The notes under the pieces were generated by a model, which ran no database searches, had not been told where the DNA came from, and was given only the letters and a program-made list of their open reading frames with translations. Source: Thermoleophilia bacterium (GTDB lineage: Bacteria > Actinomycetota > Thermoleophilia > Gaiellales > SKUG01). Taken from it: a DNA stretch of 14,485 nt. The stretch is from assembly GCA_025964405.1 (NCBI GenBank), contig JAOPYW010000220.1, positions 1 through 14,485 on the forward strand, written 5' to 3'. The translations under genes and the position numbers were made by a program. Positions within the stretch are counted from its first letter, which is position 1; every line of letters begins with the position of its first letter. This document shows, piece by piece, positions 1-6,626 of the stretch.

Positions 1-882
1 CGGCGGGCCGGCGAGCGGCGGCGGGCCGGCCGGTGGCTGGTAGGAGGGCGGCAGCGGGCTCGCGGGCGGCGGCACGGCACCGGGGAGCGGCGGGTGGTAC
101 GTCGGAGCACCCGGCTGCGCCTGCGCGTAGTACTGCGGGCTGGGCTCAGGCACGCCACCCTCGGTGCCCGGACCCATGCCGCGCTCGGTCAGCGACCGCT
201 CCTTGATGCACACGGTGCCTGACATCAGGTCGTGCAGCGCCTGGTGCCGCTTCGACGCCCCAATCGTGATCGCGGAGGCGATGAGCGGGCCGAGACCGAG
301 CCACCCGAGCAGGTACGGGCACTTGGAGAACGCACGACCGACGGCGCGCCCGAACCCGACGCGCTCACCCGTTCGCGTCGCGACCCGGAAGCCTGCGATG
401 CGCATCCCGGGCTTGCCCATTCCCTTGCCGCGGGTCCAGAGCACCTCCCACACGACGAAGAACGCGAGCGCGAACAGCACCCACACACCGATGACGGCGA
501 AGTAGACGTCGTCCTGTGCGTTGATGTGGAGCTGGGACCCCTCGGGATCGCTCGCGCCCCAGACGGCGCCGCCGGCGAAGGCGACCGCGAACGCGATGCC
601 GCCCTCGATGAGCGCATCGATGAGCGCGCCACCGAGCCGCGCTCCCCACGAGGCGTAGTCGGTATCCGCGAACGGCGTGCGTCGCGACGCGTCGACGGGG
701 GGCGGCTCCTGCGCCATCGCGGCCGTGGCCAGGTCCCAACCCGTGGGAGCGCCTGCAGGAGCGATGCCGGCGGGCGTCGCCGGAGCGGCGGCCGCCATCG
801 GCAGGGCGGTGCCGCACCGGGCGCAGAAGCGCGCCTCGGAGGTGTTTGCGGCGCCACAGGTCGTGCAGGTGAGCTCGGTCAT
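1..882 (-). CDS. Zinc-ribbon RDD-family membrane protein with proline-rich tail (3' end outside window)
   Basis: Reading the minus strand from an ATG at 880-882 gives 294 codons with no stop before the window edge, so the C-terminus is missing. The first 25 residues hold two Cys pairs, C6-T-T-C9 and C20-A-R-C23, typical of a zinc-ribbon. A low-complexity Ala/Pro linker follows. From about residue 78 to 226 there is an RDD domain: R82 and D89 in the first helix (ARLGGALIDAL), membrane segments near 90-110 and 128-148, GKGMGKPGMRIAGF near 152-164, and the closing KRHQALHDLMSGTVCI near 211-226. After residue 240 the chain is Pro/Gly/Tyr/Gln-rich. RDD proteins are small integral membrane proteins, some linked to ion or solute transport, but most are uncharacterised. 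It is transcribed divergently from the DJ-1/PfpI gene. No strong SD is visible. The family call is firm and the function is unknown. Confidence 0.9.
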   Translation of the reverse strand, partial: MTELTCTTCGAANTSEARFCARCGTALPMAAAAPATPAGIAPAGAPTGWDLATAAMAQEPPPVDASRRTPFADTDYASWGARLGGALIDALIEGGIAFAVAFAGGAVWGASDPEGSQLHINAQDDVYFAVIGVWVLFALAFFVVWEVLWTRGKGMGKPGMRIAGFRVATRTGERVGFGRAVGRAFSKCPYLLGWLGLGPLIASAITIGASKRHQALHDLMSGTVCIKERSLTERGMGPGTEGGVPEPSPQYYAQAQPGAPTYHPPLPGAVPPPASPLPPSYQPPAGPPPLAGPP

Positions 883-1005
883 GAAGCGCTCGTTCCCCGA
901 TCGGGCGGCTAGGGCACATCGCCGCGTTCGCTCGGCCGGAGCAGTCGTCGGGTGCGTTTGCTGCGCCCTGCAGCTGGAAGGTGGGATCGACCACACCCCA
1001 CGAAC

Positions 1006-1012
1006 AGAGGAG
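1006..1012 (+). promoter_or_regulatory. Shine-Dalgarno that sets the DJ-1/PfpI gene start
   Basis: AGAGGAG lies 6 nt before the ATG at 1019. It decides against a longer open frame starting at 677, which would run antisense through the RDD gene. Confidence 0.8.
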
Positions 1013-1018
1013 TTCCCC

Positions 1019-1612
1019 ATGAGCGACGAGCTCAGCGGCAAGCGCATCGCATTCATCGCCACCGACGGAGTCGAGCAGGTCGAGCTGACCGCCCCGTGGC
1101 AGGCCGTCAAGGATGCGGGCGCCACCCCCGTGCTGCTGTCGATCGACACCGGTTCCATCCAGGCGGTCGAAGGTGACACGACACCGAAGGACACCTTCAC
1201 GGTCGACGGCCTCGTGGGTGGCGCGAGCGTCGACGACTTCGACGGGCTCGTGCTGCCGGGCGGCGTCGGCAACCCCGACAAGCTCCGCATCGATGAGGAC
1301 GCGGTCGCCTTCGTGCGCGACTTCGCGCTCGCCGGCAAGCCGATCGGCGCGATCTGCCACGGCCCGTGGCTGCTCGTCGAGGCGGGCGTCGCGAAGGACC
1401 ACACGCTCACGAGCTGGCCCAGCCTCCAGACCGACATCACCAACGCCGGAGGCACCTGGGTCGATGAGGAGGTCGTGACCGACGGCGGCCTCGTGACGAG
1501 CCGCAAGCCGGATGACCTCGACGCGTTCTGCGCGAAGATCGTCGAGGAGTTCGCGGAGGGCGAACACGCCCAGCTCGCCGCCACGACGCGCGGCGCGACA
1601 TCCGGCAGCTGA
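1019..1612 (+). CDS. DJ-1/PfpI family protein (type 1 glutamine amidotransferase fold)
   Basis: This 197-residue cytosolic protein spans the whole DJ-1/PfpI domain. Visible marks are the N-terminal strand KRIAFIATDGVEQVEL with the Glu region near 19-22, LVLPGGVGNPDKLR near 77-90, and the nucleophile elbow AICHGPW with C113 followed by H114. The C-H pair is the usual nucleophile and neighbour of PfpI-type enzymes. Family members include cysteine peptidases, deglycase/glyoxalase-like stress proteins and chaperones, and the sequence alone does not choose among them. The length matches PfpI/YhbO-like proteins (about 170-190) with a short Ala/Thr/Gly-rich tail after residue 185. An SD sits 6 nt upstream. 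The gene is divergent from the RDD gene and 65 nt before the typA GTG pair. The family call is firm and a role in stress or carbonyl damage repair is inference. Confidence 0.92.
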   Translation: MSDELSGKRIAFIATDGVEQVELTAPWQAVKDAGATPVLLSIDTGSIQAVEGDTTPKDTFTVDGLVGGASVDDFDGLVLPGGVGNPDKLRIDEDAVAFVRDFALAGKPIGAICHGPWLLVEAGVAKDHTLTSWPSLQTDITNAGGTWVDEEVVTDGGLVTSRKPDDLDAFCAKIVEEFAEGEHAQLAATTRGATSGS

Positions 1613-1627
1613 ACCATCGCGCAGCGG

Positions 1628-1670
1628 TATCGGGCGCGGGAACTGCCGTTCCACGGCCCCGCGCCTGATA
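1628..1670 (+). terminator. Long hairpin after the DJ-1/PfpI gene, overlapping the typA promoter
   Basis: Positions 1628-1640 (TATCGGGCGCGGG) pair with 1658-1670 (CCCGCGCCTGATA) over 13 bp with one G-U wobble. Within the loop, 1645-1649 (GCCGT) pairs with 1653-1657 (ACGGC) around a 3-nt loop, so the whole forms a two-tier stem. It begins 15 nt after the stop codon and lacks a clear T tract. Its right arm ends inside the predicted extended -10 of typA. It may terminate the upstream gene, act on typA expression, or do both. Confidence 0.6.
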
Positions 1671-1674
1671 CCCT
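1666..1674 (+). promoter_or_regulatory. Predicted extended -10 of typA (leaderless start)
   Basis: TGATACCCT fits TGN-TANNNT, with the hexamer TACCCT at 1669-1674. Transcription would begin near 1681, which is the second of two adjacent GTG codons. No SD is present and no convincing -35 is seen. This favours a leaderless mRNA starting at GTG 1681. Confidence 0.55.
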
Positions 1675-1680
1675 TCCGTG

Positions 1681-3585
1681 GTGACTACTGACTCCCCCTC
1701 CCCCACCAAGCCCGACCCGACGCTCGCCACCGCGCTGCGAACGGACCGCCGCAACATCGCCATCGTCGCGCACGTCGACCACGGCAAGACGACTCTCGTC
1801 GACGCGATGCTGCACCAGACGGGGGCCTTCGGATCCCACGAGCACGTGGCCGTTCGCGCCATGGACTCCATGGACCAGGAGCAGGAGCGAGGCATCACGA
1901 TCCTCGCCAAGAACACGGCCGTGAACTACAAGGGCATGGTCATCAACGTCGTTGACACCCCCGGCCATGCTGACTTCTCCGGCGAGGTGGAGCGCGGTCT
2001 CGCGATGGTCGACGGCGTGGCGCTGCTCGTCGACGCAGCCGAGGGCCCGCTCCCGCAGACCCGCTTCGTGCTCCGCAAGGCGCTCGAGAAGGGCATGCCG
2101 ATCGTGCTCGTCGTGAACAAGGTCGATCGCCACGACGCCCGCCCCGCGGAAGTCGTCGACGAGGTGCTCGACCTGCTCATCGACCTCGGCGCCGGTGATG
2201 CCGCACTCGACATCCCGACCATCTACGCCGTCGGTCGCGACGGCAAGGCCGGCATCGACCCCGAGAACCTCGCCGACGACCTCGAGCCGCTGTTCGACAT
2301 GCTGCTCAAGGAGATCCCGGCACCCGCGTACGATCCCGACGCACCGCTGCAGGCGCTCGTCACGAACCTCGACGCATCGCCCTACCTCGGCCGCATCGCG
2401 CTCCTTCGCATCGTGAACGGCTCGATCAAGAAGGGCCAGCAGGTCGCGTGGATCCACGAGGGCATCGAGGACGACAACGGTATCCCCGAGACCGTGATCA
2501 GCCGCGCGAAGATCGTCGAGCTGCTCATCACGCAGGCCATGACCCGCGTGCCCGGCGAGAGCGCCAGCGCTGGTGACATCATCGCCATCGCCGGTATCGA
2601 CGACATCACCATCGGTGACACGATCGGCGACCTCGACGACGCCCGCCCGCTGCCGCGCCTCTCGCTCGACGAGCCGGCCATCGGCATGCAGTTCTCGATC
2701 AACGACTCGCCGCTCGCCGGCAAGTCGGGCAACAAGATCACGGCCCGCCTGCTCAAGGAGCGCATCGACCGCGAGCTCATCGGCAACGTCTCGATCAAGC
2801 TGGTCGACCTCGGCGTGCCCGATCGCTGGGAGATCCAGGGTCGCGGCGAGATGCAGCTGGCCGTGCTCATCGAGAGCATGCGCCGCGAGGGCTACGAGCT
2901 CACCGTCGGCAAGCCGCGCGTGATCACGCACGAGGAGAACGGCCAGATCATGGAGCCCGTCGAGCTCGCCGTGGTCGACGTGCCGGAGGAGTTCGTCGGC
3001 GCGGTCACCCAGCTCATGGGTTCACGCAAGGGCAAGATGGTCGACATGTCGGCGTTCGGCGCGGGCTGGAACCGCGTGTCGTTCCACGTGCCTGCACGTG
3101 GCCTGATCGGCTTCCGCACAACCTTCCTCTCGGCCACGCAGGGCACCGGCCAGCTCCACTCCTCCTTCCACTCGTGGGAGCCGTGGATGGGCGAGCTGCG
3201 CCTGCGCGCATCGGGCTCACTCGTGGCTGACCGCCCGGGTCCGGCCACCGGCTACTCGATCTCGAAGCTCGAGGAGCGTGGCTCGCTGTTCGTGGCGCCC
3301 GCCGACGACGTCTACGAGGGCCGCATCATTGGGGAGCACATCCGCCCCGAGGACCTCGACGTCAACATCGTGCGCGAGAAGCACCTCACCAACCACCGCT
3401 CGGCGACGAGCGACGTGCTGCAGGCCGCCACGCAGGTGCGCGTGATGTCGCTCGACGAGGCACTCGAGTTCGTGCGCGAGGACGAGTGCGTGGAGGTCAC
3501 GCCCGACGCCATCCGCCTGCGCAAGACGATCCTGCCGGCCGGTGAGCGCCAGCGCGCCGCCAGCAAGGCGAAGGTCGGCCGCTAG
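1681..3585 (+). CDS. typA: Ribosome-binding translational GTPase TypA/BipA
   Basis: The product is about 634 residues, the usual length for TypA/BipA. It is an EF-G-like GTPase that binds the 70S ribosome and helps with ribosome assembly and stress adaptation. All GTPase motifs are visible: G1 AHVDHGKT near 30-37, G2 ERGITI, G3 DTPGHADF, and G4 NKVD. Domain II (ALVTNLDASPYLGRIALLRIVNG) and the EF-G-like domains III and V follow. The TypA-specific C-terminal region begins around RPGPATGYSISKLEERGSLFV and includes NIVREKHLTNHRSATSD and a basic tail. Two GTG codons (1678 and 1681) are possible starts. I choose 1681 because the -10 spacing predicts a transcript starting there; the other adds one residue. 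Arg codons are overwhelmingly CGC, typical of a highly expressed core gene. It is monocistronic by the flanking hairpins. Confidence 0.97.
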   Translation: MTTDSPSPTKPDPTLATALRTDRRNIAIVAHVDHGKTTLVDAMLHQTGAFGSHEHVAVRAMDSMDQEQERGITILAKNTAVNYKGMVINVVDTPGHADFSGEVERGLAMVDGVALLVDAAEGPLPQTRFVLRKALEKGMPIVLVVNKVDRHDARPAEVVDEVLDLLIDLGAGDAALDIPTIYAVGRDGKAGIDPENLADDLEPLFDMLLKEIPAPAYDPDAPLQALVTNLDASPYLGRIALLRIVNGSIKKGQQVAWIHEGIEDDNGIPETVISRAKIVELLITQAMTRVPGESASAGDIIAIAGIDDITIGDTIGDLDDARPLPRLSLDEPAIGMQFSINDSPLAGKSGNKITARLLKERIDRELIGNVSIKLVDLGVPDRWEIQGRGEMQLAVLIESMRREGYELTVGKPRVITHEENGQIMEPVELAVVDVPEEFVGAVTQLMGSRKGKMVDMSAFGAGWNRVSFHVPARGLIGFRTTFLSATQGTGQLHSSFHSWEPWMGELRLRASGSLVADRPGPATGYSISKLEERGSLFVAPADDVYEGRIIGEHIRPEDLDVNIVREKHLTNHRSATSDVLQAATQVRVMSLDEALEFVREDECVEVTPDAIRLRKTILPAGERQRAASKAKVGR

Positions 3586-3606
3586 GCCGCATCGCATCTC
3601 AGGTAC

Positions 3607-3651
3607 CTGCGTCCTCGCTGCCCTCCGGCAGCGGGGACGCAGTCGTTTCGG
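3607..3651 (+). terminator. typA terminator
   Basis: The arms 3607-3622 and 3627-3642 form a 16-bp stem with a single T-G wobble and a 4-nt loop (CTCC). It is followed by GTCGTTTCGGG, a short T-run tail. It lies 22 nt after the typA stop. The same 11-nt tail follows the lpdA hairpin on the other strand. Confidence 0.85.
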
Positions 3652-3660
3652 GAACCGATC

Positions 3661-3680
3661 GTCTGACTGGTGCGTCAGAC
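3661..3680. promoter_or_regulatory. Dyad GTCTGAC-N6-GTCAGAC upstream of the serpin gene
   Basis: A perfect 7-bp inverted repeat separated by TGGTGC ends 34 nt before the serpin ATG. Size and symmetry suit an operator for a dimeric regulator. It could also be a short hairpin in the leader. No regulator gene is in the window. Confidence 0.4.
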
Positions 3681-3714
3681 TGTCGTCCACCGTCTCCCTG
3701 CGACAGGAACCCCC

Positions 3715-5034
3715 ATGTACCGATGGATCATCGCCGCTACCGCGACCGCACTGGTGGTGGGTGCCGTCGTGTTGGGTGTCGCGCCGCACCGAGGCGCAGA
3801 CGAAGCAGCAACACCGACCCGACCTCCGGCAGCGCCACGATTGGCAGCGGAGCGCTCGAACCATCCAGCGGCAGACTGCGAGATGCCCGTCAACTCAACC
3901 GCGGCTGACTGGAACCTGGGGTTCGCATGGAGGAGCTTCCGCGCGATCGACGCGGTGCATGCTCACGGCGACAACACCACGTACTCGCCCTACAGCGCGG
4001 CTACTGCGCTGCAGATGCTCGCGAACGGGGCCGACCGGGGCGTCGAAGCGCCGCTCCTCGCTGCGCTGTGCTCGACGGGCGACATCACTGCGATGAACGC
4101 CCACGCGCGCGCACTGCGCGCATCGCTCGGATCGAGCGACGAGGTAACGACCGCGAACGGAATCTGGACGTCGCCGAACCACACTGCACGTGCCGGTCTC
4201 GCTGCGAACATGGCGCGCGATTTCGGAGGCGACATCGGCGCATTCGAGTACGGGCAGGCAAAGCCGATGAACGATTGGGTGGCACGGCACACCAAGCGCC
4301 GTATTCCCACGATCATCGGCGACGACGACCTGGGCCCGAACATGGTCATGGTGCTCATCAACGCCCTGACGTTCGACGGCACGTGGAAGACGAAGTTCGA
4401 GCCGGCACGCCCGATGCCATTCCACGGCATCGAATCCGAAGCGGTCGACGTGCCCATGCTGCAGGACACGCAGACCTGGGACTACGCCTTCTCCGAGTCG
4501 GACTCGCAGGTCGCGTTCGACCCGGAGCTTCAGGCGAAGCACCCGGACGCGTTCCACATGGCGCGGCTCCCCTACCAGGGCGATCGCTACGCGATGGACG
4601 TCATCGTCCCGGTCGCCGAAGATGGTCTCGACGCCGTGCTCGACCGCATCGGACCGAAGGAGTGGAGGGAGCTCCAGCGGAAGTTGGCCCCGACGCCGGT
4701 GATGCTGCAGCTGCCCAAGGTCAAGCTCAACGAGGGACGCAACATCGAGAAGCAGCTGTTCGCCCTCGGCGTGCCTCAGGGAACGTACAACCGCCTCGTG
4801 CGCGAACACGAGCAGCCGATCGTGATCGAGTACGTGATCCAGAAGACGTTCCTCGAGGTCGACGAGCAGGGCACCAAGGCGGCGGCCGCCACGGCGGTCG
4901 GGACGGGCATCGGGGCCGGGGGTCCAGTGGGAATTCCCGTCACGGCTGATCACCCATATCTCGTGGTCATCGAAGACATCAAGACGCACGAACTCCTGTT
5001 CATCTCCGCCATTCGTGATCCCGCTGCACCATGA
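3715..5034 (+). CDS. Exported or membrane-anchored serpin (serine/cysteine protease inhibitor)
   Basis: The product has 439 residues from the ATG at 3715, which has AGGAA five nt upstream; a longer frame from GTG 3670 would start inside the dyad. Residues 5-24 are a hydrophobic signal or anchor helix, then a Pro/Ala-rich linker to about 55. From about 65 to the end is a full serpin fold. Hallmarks are NALTFDGTWKTKFEP (216-230), MLQDTQTWDYAF (248-259), LPYQGDRYAMDVIVP (285-299), LQLPKVKLNEGRNIEKQLFALG (331-352), and HPYLVVIEDIKTHELLFISAIRDP (413-436). The reactive-loop hinge E384-Q-G-T-K-A-A-A-A-T-A matches inhibitory serpins, which trap a protease covalently. Counting from G386 as P15 puts P1 near G400, but the loop looks about three residues longer than in antitrypsin, so P1 is uncertain. 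Small residues around the bond suggest an elastase- or subtilisin-like target. C55 and C119 could form a disulfide. The next gene overlaps by 4 nt. Confidence 0.93.
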   Translation: MYRWIIAATATALVVGAVVLGVAPHRGADEAATPTRPPAAPRLAAERSNHPAADCEMPVNSTAADWNLGFAWRSFRAIDAVHAHGDNTTYSPYSAATALQMLANGADRGVEAPLLAALCSTGDITAMNAHARALRASLGSSDEVTTANGIWTSPNHTARAGLAANMARDFGGDIGAFEYGQAKPMNDWVARHTKRRIPTIIGDDDLGPNMVMVLINALTFDGTWKTKFEPARPMPFHGIESEAVDVPMLQDTQTWDYAFSESDSQVAFDPELQAKHPDAFHMARLPYQGDRYAMDVIVPVAEDGLDAVLDRIGPKEWRELQRKLAPTPVMLQLPKVKLNEGRNIEKQLFALGVPQGTYNRLVREHEQPIVIEYVIQKTFLEVDEQGTKAAAATAVGTGIGAGGPVGIPVTADHPYLVVIEDIKTHELLFISAIRDPAAP

Positions 5035-5960
5035 CTCGCGTGCCGCGACACCTCGCGCTGCTCATCGCGTCGTGCCTGCTCATCGCAGGCGCAGCAAGCG
5101 CGATGGCCGCCACCCGCACTGTTGGGGACGCTGCCGATGCTGCGAGGCCGAACGCGACGGGCAGCGGACACTACGTGTCATGCGCTCACGAGCAGCAATC
5201 GGAAGCACGAACCGCATGCATCGGGCGCGTCGCAGCTCGACGAGTGACGTCGGTCGGCCATCGGCGCGCGATCGCCGAGATCGAGCGAGCGGCGCGGGCG
5301 GATGCTGGAATTGCCGTCGACTGTCACATGGCGCTGCACCCGACCGGTGCGGCGGAAGGTGCTCGTCTGGCACGGGCCCATGCTCCGCTCCCCCTGACCA
5401 AGCCCCGGTCGTTCTGTGACGAGGGCTTCGTGCACGGCGAACAGATCGCGTGGTTCAGTGCAGCGTCGACGATCGAGCTTCGCGCGACCGGCATTCGTGC
5501 CTGCAGCAGTGCGTCGTCGATCAACGACTGGGCGTGTGGCCATTCGTTCGGTCACGTGCTTGCGCAACGCACCGGGGAGGACGGCACCATGGCGACGGCG
5601 CTCGACTGGTGTCAGGAGGCCTACGGCCGCGCGGTGCACCTCGGGCTCGACCGCGACAGCTGGCTGACGACCTGCGCGCGCGGAGCCATGATGGAGTTCT
5701 CGTTCGCCGATGGCCGCCTGCACCGGTCGCCCCCGAGGGCACCCTGCGCCGGCGTGCGCAGCGAACTCGTGACGTGGTGCGATGCACATGTGTGGCTCAG
5801 GACCCGACCAACAGGGGGCACGGCTTCGCTCCACGCCGCCCAGCTCCGTGCATGCGCCGAATGGACCCGCACACGGGAGGGTTCGCGCGCCTGCCGCACG
5901 ATCGTCGAGGATTCCTCGGCCACGAGGGCAACTGATCCCGCTTCCCTGCCGGCGCAGTGA
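5031..5960 (+). CDS. Secreted Cys/His-motif protein of unknown function, coupled to the serpin
   Basis: This 309-residue protein starts at an ATG that overlaps the serpin stop (ATGA), so translation is probably coupled. Residues 1-27 form a signal peptide: basic n-region, hydrophobic core, and likely type I cleavage near ASA/AMA. The mature part has 12 cysteines (51, 63, 98, 129, 158, 169, 194, 215, 239, 250, 275, 288), an even number consistent with disulfides outside the cell. Ordered motifs are C98-H-x3-H103-x2-G, C129-x2-G-x2-H135-G, C169-G-H171-x2-G-H175, C194, and C215-x2-G-x2-M-E222. I recall this order from uncharacterised secreted bacterial proteins, but I know no function. The Cys/His pairs could bind a metal or haem, or shape a disulfide-rich fold. 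No peptidase motif was recognised. Arg codons CGA, CGG and AGG are used more freely than in typA. A partner role with the serpin is inference. Confidence 0.82.
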   Translation: MTRVPRHLALLIASCLLIAGAASAMAATRTVGDAADAARPNATGSGHYVSCAHEQQSEARTACIGRVAARRVTSVGHRRAIAEIERAARADAGIAVDCHMALHPTGAAEGARLARAHAPLPLTKPRSFCDEGFVHGEQIAWFSAASTIELRATGIRACSSASSINDWACGHSFGHVLAQRTGEDGTMATALDWCQEAYGRAVHLGLDRDSWLTTCARGAMMEFSFADGRLHRSPPRAPCAGVRSELVTWCDAHVWLRTRPTGGTASLHAAQLRACAEWTRTREGSRACRTIVEDSSATRATDPASLPAQ

Positions 5961-5974
5961 GTTGAAGCGGGACA

Positions 5975-5992
5975 CTGCGGTGGCCACCGCAG
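5975..5992. promoter_or_regulatory. 18-bp perfect palindrome between the secreted protein gene and the tandem paralogs
   Basis: CTGCGGTGG-CCACCGCAG is a perfect palindrome 15 nt after the preceding stop and 99 nt before the next ATG. As RNA it would make a 7-bp stem with a GGCC loop and no T tract. It could be an operator or a weak terminator. The 131-nt gap otherwise shows no clear -10 box. Confidence 0.4.
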
Positions 5993-6091
5993 GCCACGCG
6001 TGCTCCGGCGGCGGAACGTTCACGCGGCGATACCGAGGATGGGTGGACAGGTGCGGCGCATTGGCCGCTCCCCCCGGCCTTGGAGCACTCC

Positions 6092-6574
6092 ATGCAGCTC
6101 GCAGCGATTCCGAAGATCAACATCTCCAGTGAACGCGGCGCCGGGTGGCGGAGCGACGAGGCGCACCTGACCACCAGCGTCGACGGCTCGGCGGCATCGG
6201 TGCAGGGTGACATCTCCCGAGGGATCGTGCCGAACCCGCTGGCAGCCGTAATGGGACCGCTCTTCCACCTGCCGGCCGACAGCCACTTCATCACGCGGGA
6301 GCACGCTGTCGACGTCACGGGTGAACGCGGATCGGGCCGAGCGGCCGACGCGGTCGTGCGCCTGCACGCACTCACCGACTCGATCGCGGCGTCGAATCCC
6401 GCGAACCAGGTGACGTCGATCAACCTCTCGCCGTTCGAACCGAACTCCTCGTTCCGCTTCGGCGCAGAGCCGCGCGACGTGTACGCAGACGCTGCAGCAG
6501 CGCGCCTGGGCAGTCGCACCGTGCTCCAGCAGCTCGAGGACGCAGCACGCGCGGTCATCAAGGCCTCCTGGTAG
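6092..6574 (+). CDS. Small protein of unknown function, first of a tandem paralog pair
   Basis: The product has 160 residues from the ATG at 6092, with TTGGAG eight nt upstream (GGAG, then CACTCC). A TTG at 6080 is also in frame but overlaps this SD. It has no signal peptide, no membrane segment and no cysteine, so it is probably cytosolic. It begins MQLAA and has the block D40-I-S-R-G-I-V-P-N48-P-L50 ending near G55, which aligns without gaps to the same positions in the next gene. The middle is mixed, and the last 30 residues (YADAAAARLGSRTVLQQLED) look helical. I do not recognise the family. It sits between the serpin pair and the paralog, 131 nt after the first and 52 nt before the second, on the same strand. 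Confidence 0.78.
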   Translation: MQLAAIPKINISSERGAGWRSDEAHLTTSVDGSAASVQGDISRGIVPNPLAAVMGPLFHLPADSHFITREHAVDVTGERGSGRAADAVVRLHALTDSIAASNPANQVTSINLSPFEPNSSFRFGAEPRDVYADAAAARLGSRTVLQQLEDAARAVIKASW

Positions 6575-6626
6575 CGCGCCCGCGCCCAGCTCCCCCACGA
6601 ACGGTTCACCCACACTGGAGATCACC

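Noticed and set aside
896..905. CCCGATCGGG palindrome in the RDD/PfpI divergent gap
   Set aside because: A 10-bp GC-rich palindrome is expected by chance in a sequence this size.
677..1018. N-terminal extension of the DJ-1/PfpI protein
   Set aside because: It would run antisense through the RDD gene. A clear SD and the family N-terminus start at 1019.
365..1654. 429-codon minus-strand frame
   Set aside because: It is antisense to the well-supported DJ-1/PfpI gene and overlaps the RDD gene in another frame; Arg/Ala/Gly-rich with no domain.
3895..4989. 364-codon minus-strand and 340-codon plus-strand frames in the serpin region
   Set aside because: Both are shadows of the serpin frame, with Arg/His-rich composition and no recognisable motif.
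5031..5120. Lipobox I-A-S-C15 in the Cys/His-motif protein
   Set aside because: The hydrophobic stretch before Cys15 is too short and continues after it, ending in ASA/AMA, which fits ordinary signal peptidase cleavage better.
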